A DNA stretch of 64,000 nt from Phytopseudomonas seleniipraecipitans (lineage in GTDB: Bacteria; Pseudomonadota; Gammaproteobacteria; Pseudomonadales; Pseudomonadaceae). Each line of letters starts with the position of its first letter. Position 1 is the stretch's first letter. Location: positions 62,001-126,000 of the forward strand of contig NZ_FNBM01000006.1 of assembly GCF_900102335.1 (NCBI RefSeq), written 5' to 3'. The translations under genes and the position numbers were made by a program. The notes beneath the pieces were generated by a model, which had not been told where the DNA came from, did no database searches, and saw only the letters and a program-made list of their open reading frames with translations. Shown here piece after piece: positions 1-7,636 of the stretch.

Positions 1-63
1 CATGTTGAGTCGGATCACGGCACCGCCGGTGATCCAGTCCTTCGCCTGATGGAGATCAACGTT

Positions 64-390
64 ATGAGCACAATCATGCACGATGAAGTCGGTGGTGGCG
101 TTCTGCGCAGGATGAAAGAAGGCGGGTTCGATTTTGCCAGCGTTCATCCCATCGAGTTCTACGCGATATTTCCCGATGAAGAAGGTGCCGTCAGGGCCAC
201 CCGCAACTTTCGCGGTGAGTCGCTGCACGCGCTGGTGACCGAGCGCGATGACGGAGGCTGGTACTTGCAGGTGAGCAAGGTGATGCATGTCACCCAGATC
301 GGTATCGGTGATTTCGAGCAGGACATGGAGTCCGTGGTCAGCCCGCTGGGCGGCAAGCTCGACGGCTGGGGCGTGACGCAGGAGCTCTAG
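64..390 (+). CDS. RraB-like regulator of RNase E
   Basis: A 108-residue acidic cytoplasmic protein that I place in the RraB family (ribonuclease E inhibitor). In enterobacteria this family binds RNase E and adjusts degradosome activity. The signs are the small size, the central region with a DDGGWYLQV strand, and the C-terminal LDGWG (about residues 99-103), which resembles the YDGWG near the end of E. coli RraB. I chose the ATG at 64 because GGAG lies about 10 bases upstream; an in-frame ATG at 49 would add five residues. There is no signal peptide or membrane segment. It stands alone, converging on the emfourin-like gene. The family call is motif-level only. Confidence 0.7.
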   Translation: MSTIMHDEVGGGVLRRMKEGGFDFASVHPIEFYAIFPDEEGAVRATRNFRGESLHALVTERDDGGWYLQVSKVMHVTQIGIGDFEQDMESVVSPLGGKLDGWGVTQEL

Positions 391-437
391 GCCCGGTATT
401 CCAGATGTTGAGCCCAGGCATCACGCCAGCACGGCTT

Positions 438-471
438 CTGACTGTCCCGCCTGATCGGGCAGGGCAGTCAG
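438..471. terminator. Imperfect inverted repeat between convergent genes
   Basis: CTGACTGTCCC and GGGCAGTCAG form a long stem with one bulge, in the gap between the convergent rraB-like and emfourin-like genes. It has no clear T-run on either side, so it is a weak candidate bidirectional terminator. Confidence 0.35.
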
Positions 472-788
472 GTACCTTCCTTCCACAACTGCACCAGATC
501 ATCAGGGGCTCCCTCTTCGGGAACCTGCAGGACGAGATCGCGCTGGGTATTTTGCTGACAAAACTGCAATTCGATGCGGTAGAAACGCCGGTCTGCGGCA
601 CCGGCATTTCCCTCCGTGGTTACTGGTAGACACGTTTGCAGCACCGAGCAGACCTGGTCCCGCTGATCAGGGTTGCATTGTGCGAAGTCGATTTCGCGTG
701 GACGACTGAGCGCAGTGACGGCGGCGAATCCCCCTTGCCGGGAGATTCTTACGATGGCGTCGGTGCCGAGTTCCGGCAGGCGCTTCAT
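468..788 (-). CDS. Emfourin-like protealysin inhibitor
   Basis: A 106-residue protein with no signal peptide. Its start (788) overlaps the end of the M4 protease gene by four bases (ATGA), which implies translational coupling. Size, position directly after a protealysin-type protease, and features such as the N-terminal ISRQGGFAAV strand and the C-terminal PDDLVQLW segment match the emfourin family, characterised as a cytoplasmic protein inhibitor of protealysin in Serratia. The inferred role is to hold the co-expressed protease inactive in the cytoplasm. The function is assigned from context plus overall similarity. I am fairly sure of the family and less sure of the biochemical activity. 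Confidence 0.75.
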   Translation of the reverse strand: MKRLPELGTDAIVRISRQGGFAAVTALSRPREIDFAQCNPDQRDQVCSVLQTCLPVTTEGNAGAADRRFYRIELQFCQQNTQRDLVLQVPEEGAPDDLVQLWKEGT

Positions 789-1828
789 GATTTAACTCCA
801 ACGCCAACGTCTTCCCAGGCCCTCGCGACCGCTCGAAGCTCTGCCGACGCTTTGCCGAAACGCTGTGCTGCGTTGTCGACGCACAGCTGGGCGAAATCGA
901 GAAATTGCGCATCGTTGGTCAAGCGCGCATCACACAAGGTGTCGTACCAGATCTGCCCGGCTTTTTTCCAGGCGTAGCCGCCCATCGCCATGGCGGCAAG
1001 GTAGAACGCACGATTGGGAATGCCGGAGTTGATATGTACGCCGCCGTTATCGTCCCGCGTTTCGACGAATTCTCGCATGTGGCCAGGCTGTGGATCCTTG
1101 CCAAGTAGCGGGTCGTCATAGGCGCTGCCCGGCGTTGACATGGACCGCAGCGCACGGCCATTCACGGCATCGGTCAGCAGCCCGGCGCCGATCAGCCAGT
1201 CGGATTGCTGAACGGTCTGTTTGAGGGCGTATTGCTTGGTAAGAATGCCAAAGACATCAGAAACTGATTCATTCAGCGCCCCTGATTCATTGACATAAAC
1301 CAGAGCGGCCTCGCTTTCGATAACGCCGTGGGCCAGCTCATGGGCAACCACCTCAAGCGCGACAGTGAAGCGGTTGAAGATTTCACCGTCACCGTCGCCA
1401 AATACCATCTGCTCGCCATTCCAGAAAGCGTTTTCGTAGGCCTTGCCATAATGCACGGTACCAATCAGTGGGAAGCCTTGGCCGTCCATGGAGTGCCGCC
1501 CAAATACGTCCCAGAAGAACGCATAGGTGGCACCGAGCGCCGTATAGGCTTCATCGACTGCCGCGTCGCCGCTGTCGTCCTGGCCTTCACGCCTGCGCAG
1601 TACACCGGGTAGAAGCATCTGTTGCTCGGCATCGTGAATGCTGCGATTTGGTTGCCCTGGTGCGGCGCTTTCACTGGCGGTCTGCGGCTTGGCCAGCTGT
1701 GGCGCACCGGGATTTTGGCGCAGGGCCTGAACATGACTGAGGGTGCCACGTGCGCTGGCGCGCTGGCGCTCGGAGCCGTGACCAATGATGCGATCCAGGA
1801 TGTACGGGGGTATGACGCTGCGGTCCAT
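785..1828 (-). CDS. Protealysin-like M4 zinc metalloprotease
   Basis: A 347-residue thermolysin-family (M4) protease. HELAH (residues 163-167) gives two zinc ligands and the catalytic Glu. The third zinc ligand is Glu187 in GALNESVSD, and the downstream HINSGIPN supplies the transition-state His (about 265). As in protealysin there is no secretion signal, and the N-terminus is a short propeptide beginning MDRSVIPPYILDRI, the conserved PPYIL motif of protealysin-like precursors, rather than the long FTP/PepSY propeptide of secreted thermolysins. Length is close to the roughly 341 residues of Serratia protealysin. The start at 1828 is supported by AAGGAG seven bases upstream. It is the first gene of a two-gene operon with an emfourin-like inhibitor. 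Known protealysins act on cytoskeletal proteins and in interbacterial or host interactions; the substrate here is unknown. Confidence 0.88.
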   Translation of the reverse strand: MDRSVIPPYILDRIIGHGSERQRASARGTLSHVQALRQNPGAPQLAKPQTASESAAPGQPNRSIHDAEQQMLLPGVLRRREGQDDSGDAAVDEAYTALGATYAFFWDVFGRHSMDGQGFPLIGTVHYGKAYENAFWNGEQMVFGDGDGEIFNRFTVALEVVAHELAHGVIESEAALVYVNESGALNESVSDVFGILTKQYALKQTVQQSDWLIGAGLLTDAVNGRALRSMSTPGSAYDDPLLGKDPQPGHMREFVETRDDNGGVHINSGIPNRAFYLAAMAMGGYAWKKAGQIWYDTLCDARLTNDAQFLDFAQLCVDNAAQRFGKASAELRAVARAWEDVGVGVKS

Positions 1829-2096
1829 CCGATGCTCCTTCTGCGCAAGCAGAGAAAGGAGGGCTGCACAAACGCGCAGCTTCTATTGAAGTGAGAGCGC
1901 CGTTTAGCCTCGATGTTTCACAACTCGTAGCTTGGTGGACGGATGGTGCCCCACCGCCTGCCTAGCCCTATAGCGCTGCGTATTCTGGCGCCCCATCCTG
2001 TAGATATAAGGGCTGAAGGTTTGCGCATGGCCCTGTTATGGCTTGCAGCCAACTACCCACCGCTTCACGATGACTGCTTTTATCCGAGGGATGGCC

Positions 2097-2984
2097 ATGC
2101 TGGCTGAGTTGTTCGCTGTACTGTCGCCGGTGATCATCGTCGCGGGCATCGGCTATGCCTGGGCGCGTAGCGGCCAGAATTACCCCACTGAGTTCATTGC
2201 CCGGCTGGTGCTCTCCATCGGTACGCCCAGTCTGGTGCTGGCAACTCTGAGCCGCACCGATCTTGATCCCCAGGCGTTCATCAGCATAGCGCTAGGCTGT
2301 GTGTTGGTTACCGGGTGCATGGGGTTGATTGGTTTACTGTTCAGCCGCTTGTTTCGCCAGCAATGGAAAGTCCTGGTACCGGCTTTTCTTTTTCCCAACA
2401 CAGGCAACATGGGTTTGCCCATCAGCCTCTACGCATTCGGTGAGCATGGCCTGGCACTGGCTGTTGGGTTCTTTCTGACGCTGTCGATTTTCCAGTTCAC
2501 GGTAGGCATCGCACTTTCGGGCAATGCCGCGTCGATGCGTGACCTGCTGCGTAACCCAATCCTGATCAGTCTGTTTTTGGCGCTGCCGATCATTTTCTTC
2601 GATCTGCAGCTGCCGCGCTGGCTGGGCAACACTGTCAGCCTGCTGGGCGGTATGACCATTCCACTGATGCTGCTGACGCTGGGCGTGTCGCTGGCCAGCA
2701 TTCGCATGCGCCACCTAGGCTCTGGGCTCGGGTTGGGAGCGCTGCGTATTTTGCTGGGAGCTGCAGTCGGGTGGGGTATCGGCGCTGCTCTGGCACTCGA
2801 GCCGCTCACCCACGCGGTCTTGGTGGTGCAGTCAGCGATGCCGGTGGCGGTGTTCAACTATCTGTTTGCTGTGCGCGCTAACCGTTCGCCCGAGCAAGTT
2901 GCCAGCCTGGTGTTGTGCTCTACCATCCTGGCCATTGGTTTGCTGCCGCTGATTCTGGCGTGGTGGATGCCCTTGGTGAACTGA
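2097..2984 (+). CDS. AEC-family permease (auxin efflux carrier-like)
   Basis: An inner-membrane transporter of about 295 residues with roughly ten hydrophobic segments in two bundles. The signature NTGNMGLP, at the discontinuous helix of the first bundle, is typical of the AEC (PIN-like) family, which exports or exchanges organic acids such as malate or malonate in bacteria. I place the start at 2097, where GAGGG sits six bases upstream; ATGs at 2091, 2070 and 2043 are in frame but would add a polar extension. It is a single gene divergent from the protease operon. The substrate is not evident from the sequence. Confidence 0.85.
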   Translation: MLAELFAVLSPVIIVAGIGYAWARSGQNYPTEFIARLVLSIGTPSLVLATLSRTDLDPQAFISIALGCVLVTGCMGLIGLLFSRLFRQQWKVLVPAFLFPNTGNMGLPISLYAFGEHGLALAVGFFLTLSIFQFTVGIALSGNAASMRDLLRNPILISLFLALPIIFFDLQLPRWLGNTVSLLGGMTIPLMLLTLGVSLASIRMRHLGSGLGLGALRILLGAAVGWGIGAALALEPLTHAVLVVQSAMPVAVFNYLFAVRANRSPEQVASLVLCSTILAIGLLPLILAWWMPLVN

Positions 2985-2992
2985 AGGCCAGC

Positions 2993-3088
2993 TCAGCCGA
3001 TCATCCGGCTCAGGTTGGGCAGAATCAGCAGTACAGCAGTGGCGAAGAGAATCATCCCTGCCTGACGGAATTTGGGTGTCTTGAACAT
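2993..3088 (-). CDS. Small single-helix membrane protein (31 aa)
   Basis: A candidate 31-residue protein starting MFKTPKFRQAG, with one hydrophobic helix (about residues 11-24) and a short basic end, RMIG. An AAGG-type ribosome site lies about nine bases before the ATG at 3088. It is convergent with the AEC permease gene and only eight bases from its stop. The basic N-terminus, single helix and plausible RBS argue for a real small inner-membrane protein, but there is no family assignment and chance cannot be excluded. An in-frame upstream ATG at 3190 gives a non-hydrophobic extension that I consider unlikely. Confidence 0.45.
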   Translation of the reverse strand: MFKTPKFRQAGMILFATAVLLILPNLSRMIG

Positions 3089-3362
3089 GGCCGTTGCCTT
3101 TTTGATTGTTGTGGTGGGCCGGTGTATGCCGTATCCCCATAATCGCCCCGGCAAGACCCGGCGGCGTATGACTTCACTGTAGGTTGGCAACTCGTTTCTT
3201 AATAGACCCGTTGGTTTCTAAAGAGCCGCTTTGAGCTATCACACAGTTATGGAACCCTTTCAAGGTTCTGCGCACTCCCTGTGCCAGACGCAACGCGGGT
3301 TTACGCGCGCCTGGCAAACGAGAGATACCGTTCGTCAGGATTGACAGCGCTAAGTTTCAAGG

Positions 3363-3397
3363 CATAAAAAAACCGGCTCTTGGGCCGGTTCTTTTGC
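3363..3397 (-). terminator. Rho-independent terminator of the PepSY gene
   Basis: On the minus strand, AACCGGCCC and the complementary GCCGGTT form a tight hairpin followed by a run of T, just downstream of the PepSY gene stop at 3407. Confidence 0.85.
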
Positions 3398-3406
3398 AAG
3401 ACAGAG

Positions 3407-3673
3407 TCAGTCATCCAGCTGTTCGCGGATTACCTTGCCGGATTTGCCATCAATGCGGAATTCGTACAGGCGATTGTCCTGTTTGGTGCCTTCACCCTCC
3501 CAATAACCGGCATCGTCAGCTTCGATCTTGTGAATCTGGGTGAAACCAGCCTGCTTGGCGCTGCTCAGCGCCTTCTCGATACTGATCCAGTCAGCGCCAG
3601 GACGGTCGGCCATGGCGAAGCCGGCGCTCAGTGCGGCGGCAGCGGTGAGAGCGGTCAGGGTCTTCTTGAGCAT
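3407..3673 (-). CDS. Exported PepSY-domain protein
   Basis: An 88-residue periplasmic protein. Residues 1 to about 22 form a Sec signal peptide (lysines, alanine-rich core, AMA cleavage site). The rest is a single PepSY domain, seen as the pattern ISIEKALSSAKQ ... G-Y-EFRIDGKSGKVI. PepSY domains are thought to inhibit proteases or act as ligand-binding modules, and stand-alone exported versions are common in pseudomonads. The start at 3673 is supported by AGGAG directly upstream, and a strong terminator follows. The gene is monocistronic, and the function is unknown beyond the domain. Confidence 0.85.
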   Translation of the reverse strand: MLKKTLTALTAAAALSAGFAMADRPGADWISIEKALSSAKQAGFTQIHKIEADDAGYWEGEGTKQDNRLYEFRIDGKSGKVIREQLDD

Positions 3674-3764
3674 CGTGGAACTCCTAGGTATTCGGACGAT
3701 TACGCTTCTAAAGCGTTGAAGCTTGGAGCCCGGCGTTGCGCTTTGGGTTCAAGAAAACTCTGGC

Positions 3765-3932
3765 TCAGCGACTCGCCTGCGGCGTGAGCGAACTCATCGG
3801 AGGCTCGGCATCGCTGACAACGGGCGATCCGTGTTGCATGCTGAGGCCCAGCAACGGCACGGTAATAGCAAGGTAAAGGCCGATAGTGGTAAGGGCGCCG
3901 TTGCGGGCATACCTAACGGTTTGGCTGTGCAT
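3765..3932 (-). CDS. Small hypothetical membrane protein (55 aa)
   Basis: A 55-residue ORF on the minus strand starting MHSQTVRYARNG, with one strong hydrophobic helix (GLYLAITVPLLGL, about residues 18-30) and a short polar, proline- and serine-containing tail. GAGAG lies nine bases before the ATG at 3932. It is the only coding candidate in the 3674-4120 interval, upstream of and in the same direction as the PepSY gene. The arrangement of basic N-terminus, TM helix and soluble tail is typical of small inner-membrane proteins. I do not recognise a family. No terminator separates it from the PepSY gene, so they could share a transcript. Confidence 0.5.
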   Translation of the reverse strand: MHSQTVRYARNGALTTIGLYLAITVPLLGLSMQHGSPVVSDAEPPMSSLTPQASR

Positions 3933-4120
3933 GATGCTGCTCTCAACATGGCTGGCTGGTGATTGATGTGCAAAGCATGCTCGCCGCTGCCGAGCGCGGG
4001 AAGTTAATGATCCATATAGCTGCTATCAAGATGGTTGATGAGCCTTTGCTGGGTGACCTCTTGTCTTGCTGGTCGAGCGCAGGCACGCTTTAGCAGCGCC
4101 ATTTTCTTTCAGGTATCGCC

Positions 4121-4849
4121 ATGTCGTTGCAGATCTGCATTTTGGAAACCGACATCCTGCGCCCCGAGCTGGTCGATCAGTATCAGGGTTACGGCAGAAT
4201 GTTCGAGCGGCTATTTGACGGCCAGGCCATCGCTGCCACCTTTAGCGTATTCAATGTCATGAGCGGGGAATACCCGCCGGCCGATGCGCGTTTCGATGCC
4301 TATCTGGTCACCGGGAGCAAAGCCGATTCTTTCGCGACCGACCCTTGGATCGAAACGCTCAAAGCCTACCTGCTCGAACGCTATCAGGCCGGCGACAAGC
4401 TGCTCGGCATTTGCTTTGGCCACCAACTGCTGGCCTTGCTGCTGGGTGGTAAGGCTGAGCGCGCAAGCGTTGGCTGGGGTGTGGGGATTCATCGCTATCA
4501 ACTGGCCGAACAGCCTGACTGGATGACACCATCGCTGGAAGAACTGACCTTGCTGATCAGTCATCAGGATCAAGTCACCCGCCTGCCGGAAAACGCCACG
4601 TTACTGGCCTCCAGCCCGTTCTGTGCGCATGCCGCATACCGCATTGGTGATCAGGTGCTGTGCTTCCAGGGCCACCCGGAATTCGTGCCCGAGTACTCGC
4701 GTGCCTTGCTCGATATCCGCCAGCAGCATATCGGCGAGGCGGTGTATCGCGTAGCGGTGGATAGCCTGCATGAAGCCCACCACGGGCGTACGGTCGGCGA
4801 ATGGATGCTGCGTTTTGTCGCCAATGGACGAAGCGCCGCGCTGGTATAA
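4121..4849 (+). CDS. Class I glutamine amidotransferase-like protein
   Basis: A 242-residue stand-alone class I glutamine amidotransferase domain of the GMP-synthase GuaA-N type. The nucleophile elbow is GICFGHQLL with Cys98. The rest of the triad is His185 and Glu187 in FQGHPEFVPEY. These proteins hydrolyse glutamine or related gamma-glutamyl compounds; here no synthase partner is adjacent, so the substrate is unknown. Related pseudomonad proteins are annotated simply as amidotransferases. The ATG at 4121 follows a pyrimidine-rich stretch without a strong ribosome site. It is followed by a strong hairpin terminator and converges with mqo. Confidence 0.85.
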   Translation: MSLQICILETDILRPELVDQYQGYGRMFERLFDGQAIAATFSVFNVMSGEYPPADARFDAYLVTGSKADSFATDPWIETLKAYLLERYQAGDKLLGICFGHQLLALLLGGKAERASVGWGVGIHRYQLAEQPDWMTPSLEELTLLISHQDQVTRLPENATLLASSPFCAHAAYRIGDQVLCFQGHPEFVPEYSRALLDIRQQHIGEAVYRVAVDSLHEAHHGRTVGEWMLRFVANGRSAALV

Positions 4850-4856
4850 CCGCCAG

Positions 4857-4893
4857 AAACGACAACGGCCCTTGCGGGCCGCTGTTTTGCTGA
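4857..4893. terminator. Bidirectional terminator between amidotransferase and mqo
   Basis: ACGGCCC TTGC GGGCCGCT forms a GC-rich hairpin flanked by A-rich and T-rich sequence (ACAACGGCCC ... GCTGTTTTGCTG), lying between two convergent genes. Confidence 0.75.
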
Positions 4894-4927
4894 AGGCGCC
4901 TCGCATGGAGGCGCTTTTCGACAAGGG

Positions 4928-6544
4928 TTACAGCGCTTCGGCGTTTGTTTGCGCCTCTGGCGCCTGTTCGGCTTGCTCCTGCTCGGATTTGACCTCGACA
5001 AAGCTGAGCTGCAGGCGCTCGCTGCTCCAGGCGCGGGTCTTGTTGGCCAGCTCCACGTTGTCATTGAGAGTCTGACCGTAAGACGGAATGATTTCCTTGA
5101 GCTTGGCCTGCCACTCGGGCGAGGCGACTTTGTCTTTGAAGGTCTTTTCCATCAGGTGAAGCATGATCGGTGCGGCAGTCGAGGCACCCGGTGAGGCACC
5201 CAGCAGCGCGGCGATTGAACCGTCCTGCGAGCTGACAACTTCGGTACCGAACTGCAGAATGCCGCCGGCTTTCTCGTCCTTCTTGATGATCTGCACGCGC
5301 TGGCCGGCCTGGAGCATTTCCCAGTCCTTGTCCTGCGCTTGCGGGTAATACTCACGCAACGAGTCCATGCGGTCTTTCTGGTCGAGCATCAATTGGCCGA
5401 TCAGGTAGGTGCTCAGGGACAGGTTGTCGAGACCGGCATGGGCCATCGGCATGATGTTGCTGGTAGTCATGGTGCTGAACATGTCCAGCAGCGAGCCGTT
5501 TTTCAGGTACTTGGTCGAAAACGTGGCGAACGGCCCGAACAGCAGGGCTTTCTTGCCATTGATCACGCGCGTGTCCAGATGCGGTACCGACATGGGTGGC
5601 GAGCCAACCGAGGCCATGCCATACACTTTGGCCTGATGCTGTTGGATCACGTCCTGGTTATGAGTTACCAGCCACGAGCCACCAACGGGGAAGCCTGCGT
5701 AGCCATTCGCCTCGGGGATGCCTGATTTCTGCAGCAGCTTGAGAGCGCCGCCGCCAGCGCCGATGAATACGAACTTGGCGTTTACGGTACTCAGCTCTTC
5801 GCCATTGGCCAGGTCAGCCATGGTGACGTTCCAGCTGCCGTCGTCGGCGCGGGTGATGTCACGGACTTCCTGCTGCACATGCACGTTAAAGGTGTCTTTC
5901 TGCGACAGCGAGTCAATCAGCTGGTTGGTAATTTCGCCGAAGTTGACGTCGGTGCCCGTCTGCACGCGGGTGGCGGCAAGTTTTTCGCCGGGCTCGCGGC
6001 CTTCCATCGCCAGCGGAATCCACTGCTTGATCTGCTGCGGATCGTCAGAGAACTCCATGTTGCTGAACAGCGGGCTGCGCACCAAGGCCTCATAGCGCTT
6101 TTTCAGGAACTCGGTGTTCTTGTCGCCCCAGACGAAGCTCATGTGCGACACGTTATTGATGAACGATTTCGGGTTATTCAGAACACCCTGTTCGACCTGA
6201 TAGGCCCAGAACTGCTTGGATATTTCGAACGACTCGTTGATCGTGATGGCCTTGCTGATATCGATGCTGCCATCGCTTTTTTCCGGCGTGTAGTTCAGTT
6301 CCGCGAGGGCGGAATGGCCGGTGCCAGCGTTGTTCCAGGCATTCGAGCTTTCTTCAGCGACTTGCGGCAGACGTTCGTACAGGTCGATTTTCCAGGTCGG
6401 CTCCAACTCGTTGAGGTAGGTGCCGAGGCTTGCACTCATGATGCCCCCGCCAATCAGCAGGACGTCCACGGATTTTTCCGGTTCAGGCTCCTTGGCGCAG
6501 CCGAGGGCGCTCAAGCACAGTAGGGACAGCAGGAGTTTTTTCAT
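4928..6544 (-). CDS. mqo: Malate:quinone oxidoreductase
   Basis: A 538-residue FAD-dependent malate dehydrogenase (quinone). It oxidises L-malate to oxaloacetate and passes electrons to the quinone pool in the TCA cycle. The Rossmann motif [15 protein letters not shown] (about residues 27-41) binds FAD, and the Mqo signatures [21 protein letters not shown] and [14 protein letters not shown] are present. The chosen start at 6544 gives [16 protein letters not shown], a hydrophobic lipoprotein-like leader with a Cys at residue 16. An upstream in-frame ATG at 6574 would bury this leader. The C-terminus has an extra acidic, Glu/Gln/Ala-rich tail. Pseudomonads usually carry more than one Mqo, and the paralogue with this type of leader is less studied. 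The enzyme identity is clear. Confidence 0.93.
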   Translation of the reverse strand: MKKLLLSLLCLSALGCAKEPEPEKSVDVLLIGGGIMSASLGTYLNELEPTWKIDLYERLPQVAEESSNAWNNAGTGHSALAELNYTPEKSDGSIDISKAITINESFEISKQFWAYQVEQGVLNNPKSFINNVSHMSFVWGDKNTEFLKKRYEALVRSPLFSNMEFSDDPQQIKQWIPLAMEGREPGEKLAATRVQTGTDVNFGEITNQLIDSLSQKDTFNVHVQQEVRDITRADDGSWNVTMADLANGEELSTVNAKFVFIGAGGGALKLLQKSGIPEANGYAGFPVGGSWLVTHNQDVIQQHQAKVYGMASVGSPPMSVPHLDTRVINGKKALLFGPFATFSTKYLKNGSLLDMFSTMTTSNIMPMAHAGLDNLSLSTYLIGQLMLDQKDRMDSLREYYPQAQDKDWEMLQAGQRVQIIKKDEKAGGILQFGTEVVSSQDGSIAALLGASPGASTAAPIMLHLMEKTFKDKVASPEWQAKLKEIIPSYGQTLNDNVELANKTRAWSSERLQLSFVEVKSEQEQAEQAPEAQTNAEAL

Positions 6545-6872
6545 TAGGCAGACCACTTCCATAAATGTATGCATGACAGCACGACCGCTCGGTACAGCTC
6601 CGGATAGCTGGGCTGCATCGCTTGTCGGGTGCTATCGGGTTTCGTTCTGCGAAACCAATCAGGCTAGGCATTTTTGTGAAACGCCAGGCGATGTACCTTC
6701 AAATGCGCGCTTTCGTCGCAGGCGGCGGGGCAGTAAGCAAAATGGATGCCTACTGCTGCAGTTCGCCTGTTTGGTCTGCCGGATTAACATTTCCGTCATA
6801 TTTAGCAGAATCAGGTGGCGGCTTTCCGCCGTCATTTGGCGATATGAACAGTAACAATGGCGAGTTATCGCC
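6545..6872. other. Intergenic region upstream of mqo
   Basis: A 328-bp gap between the mqo start and the end of the low-complexity exported protein gene. It must contain the mqo promoter on the minus strand. I found no convincing coding sequence, repeat or hairpin terminator in it. Confidence 0.4.
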
Positions 6873-7325
6873 TTAATTATTCATACTTCCACCAGCCGCT
6901 CCGCCGTTGCTGCTGCCAGAACCCGGCGCGCTGGGGGCAGGCTGGTTGCCCATGGAACCACGCGGGATGGTCGGAGAGCTTGGTTGCCCATTGGTGCTCG
7001 AGCCAGGCGCTTGACCACTGGGCGATTGCCCGCCGGTTGCGCCGCCTGCCGGATTGCTTGAGGAATCTTGCCGGGCTGGAGAGTTGACGGTGCTGCGCGG
7101 GGCCTGCTGACCAGGAACCTGGTTGGGCTGTTGCTGCTGATTTTGGTTTGTAGCTGGTTGGCCGACGGTGCCTTCACCCACAGGCGGAGTCCCGGTACGG
7201 TCACGCACCATCTCGTCGCCAATTCTCTCGCGTTGTTGCTGCAACGACAGCCCGTTGTCGTCAGCCTGAACGCCAATGCTGAGCAAGGCGAGCAACGCGG
7301 CTGCTGATCCAGTAAGTATTTTCAT
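6873..7325 (-). CDS. Low-complexity exported protein
   Basis: About 150 residues. An N-terminal Sec signal peptide (MKILTGSAAALLALLSIGVQA) is followed by a short helical segment (LSLQQQRERIGDEMVRDRTG). The remainder, from about residue 40 to the end, is disordered and rich in Gln, Pro, Gly, Ser and Asn (QNQQQQPNQ, repeated PSS/GSS/NGQ units, ending GGAAGGSMNN). I prefer the ATG at 7325, nine bases after GGGAG; ATG 7331 is also possible. There are no Cys residues or catalytic motifs and I do not recognise a family. The composition suggests a surface or periplasmic linker-like protein. It lies between mqo and exaC with no clear operon partner. Confidence 0.65.
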   Translation of the reverse strand: MKILTGSAAALLALLSIGVQADDNGLSLQQQRERIGDEMVRDRTGTPPVGEGTVGQPATNQNQQQQPNQVPGQQAPRSTVNSPARQDSSSNPAGGATGGQSPSGQAPGSSTNGQPSSPTIPRGSMGNQPAPSAPGSGSSNGGAAGGSMNN

Positions 7326-7636
7326 CTTCATCGTCTCCCACATGCTGATTGCGTGATCAGGTGACTGGCTGCCTTACGGCAATGTTCAGTGAATCTTCTG
7401 AAAGGTGAACCGCCTCCAGATACAAATCCTCTGCCGCGGTGACAGCGAAAGCGTTGCCCAGTGTCTACCCTGTTAGCAGGTCGGCATCCGCGCGCTCTGT
7501 AACCTCTGTCTGGGACGCTTGTCCAAACCTGTGGGCGCAGGATGGATTCCGATAGATACAGGCGCACTCCCGAATCGAACCTTGTCTTGTCGCTCGCCTC
7601 AGAGGACAGGCATTCACAATAAATAGAGGTCACGTC
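7326..7636. other. Divergent promoter region of the exported protein gene and exaC
   Basis: A 311-bp gap between divergent genes, holding both promoters. ATAGAGGTCACGTC precedes the exaC ATG and supplies its ribosome site. I looked for a sigma-54 -24/-12 element for exaC and did not see a convincing one. Confidence 0.4.

Noticed and set aside
7326..7636. Sigma-54 promoter for exaC
   Set aside because: I searched for GG-N10-GC at -24/-12 and found no site with good match in a suitable position.
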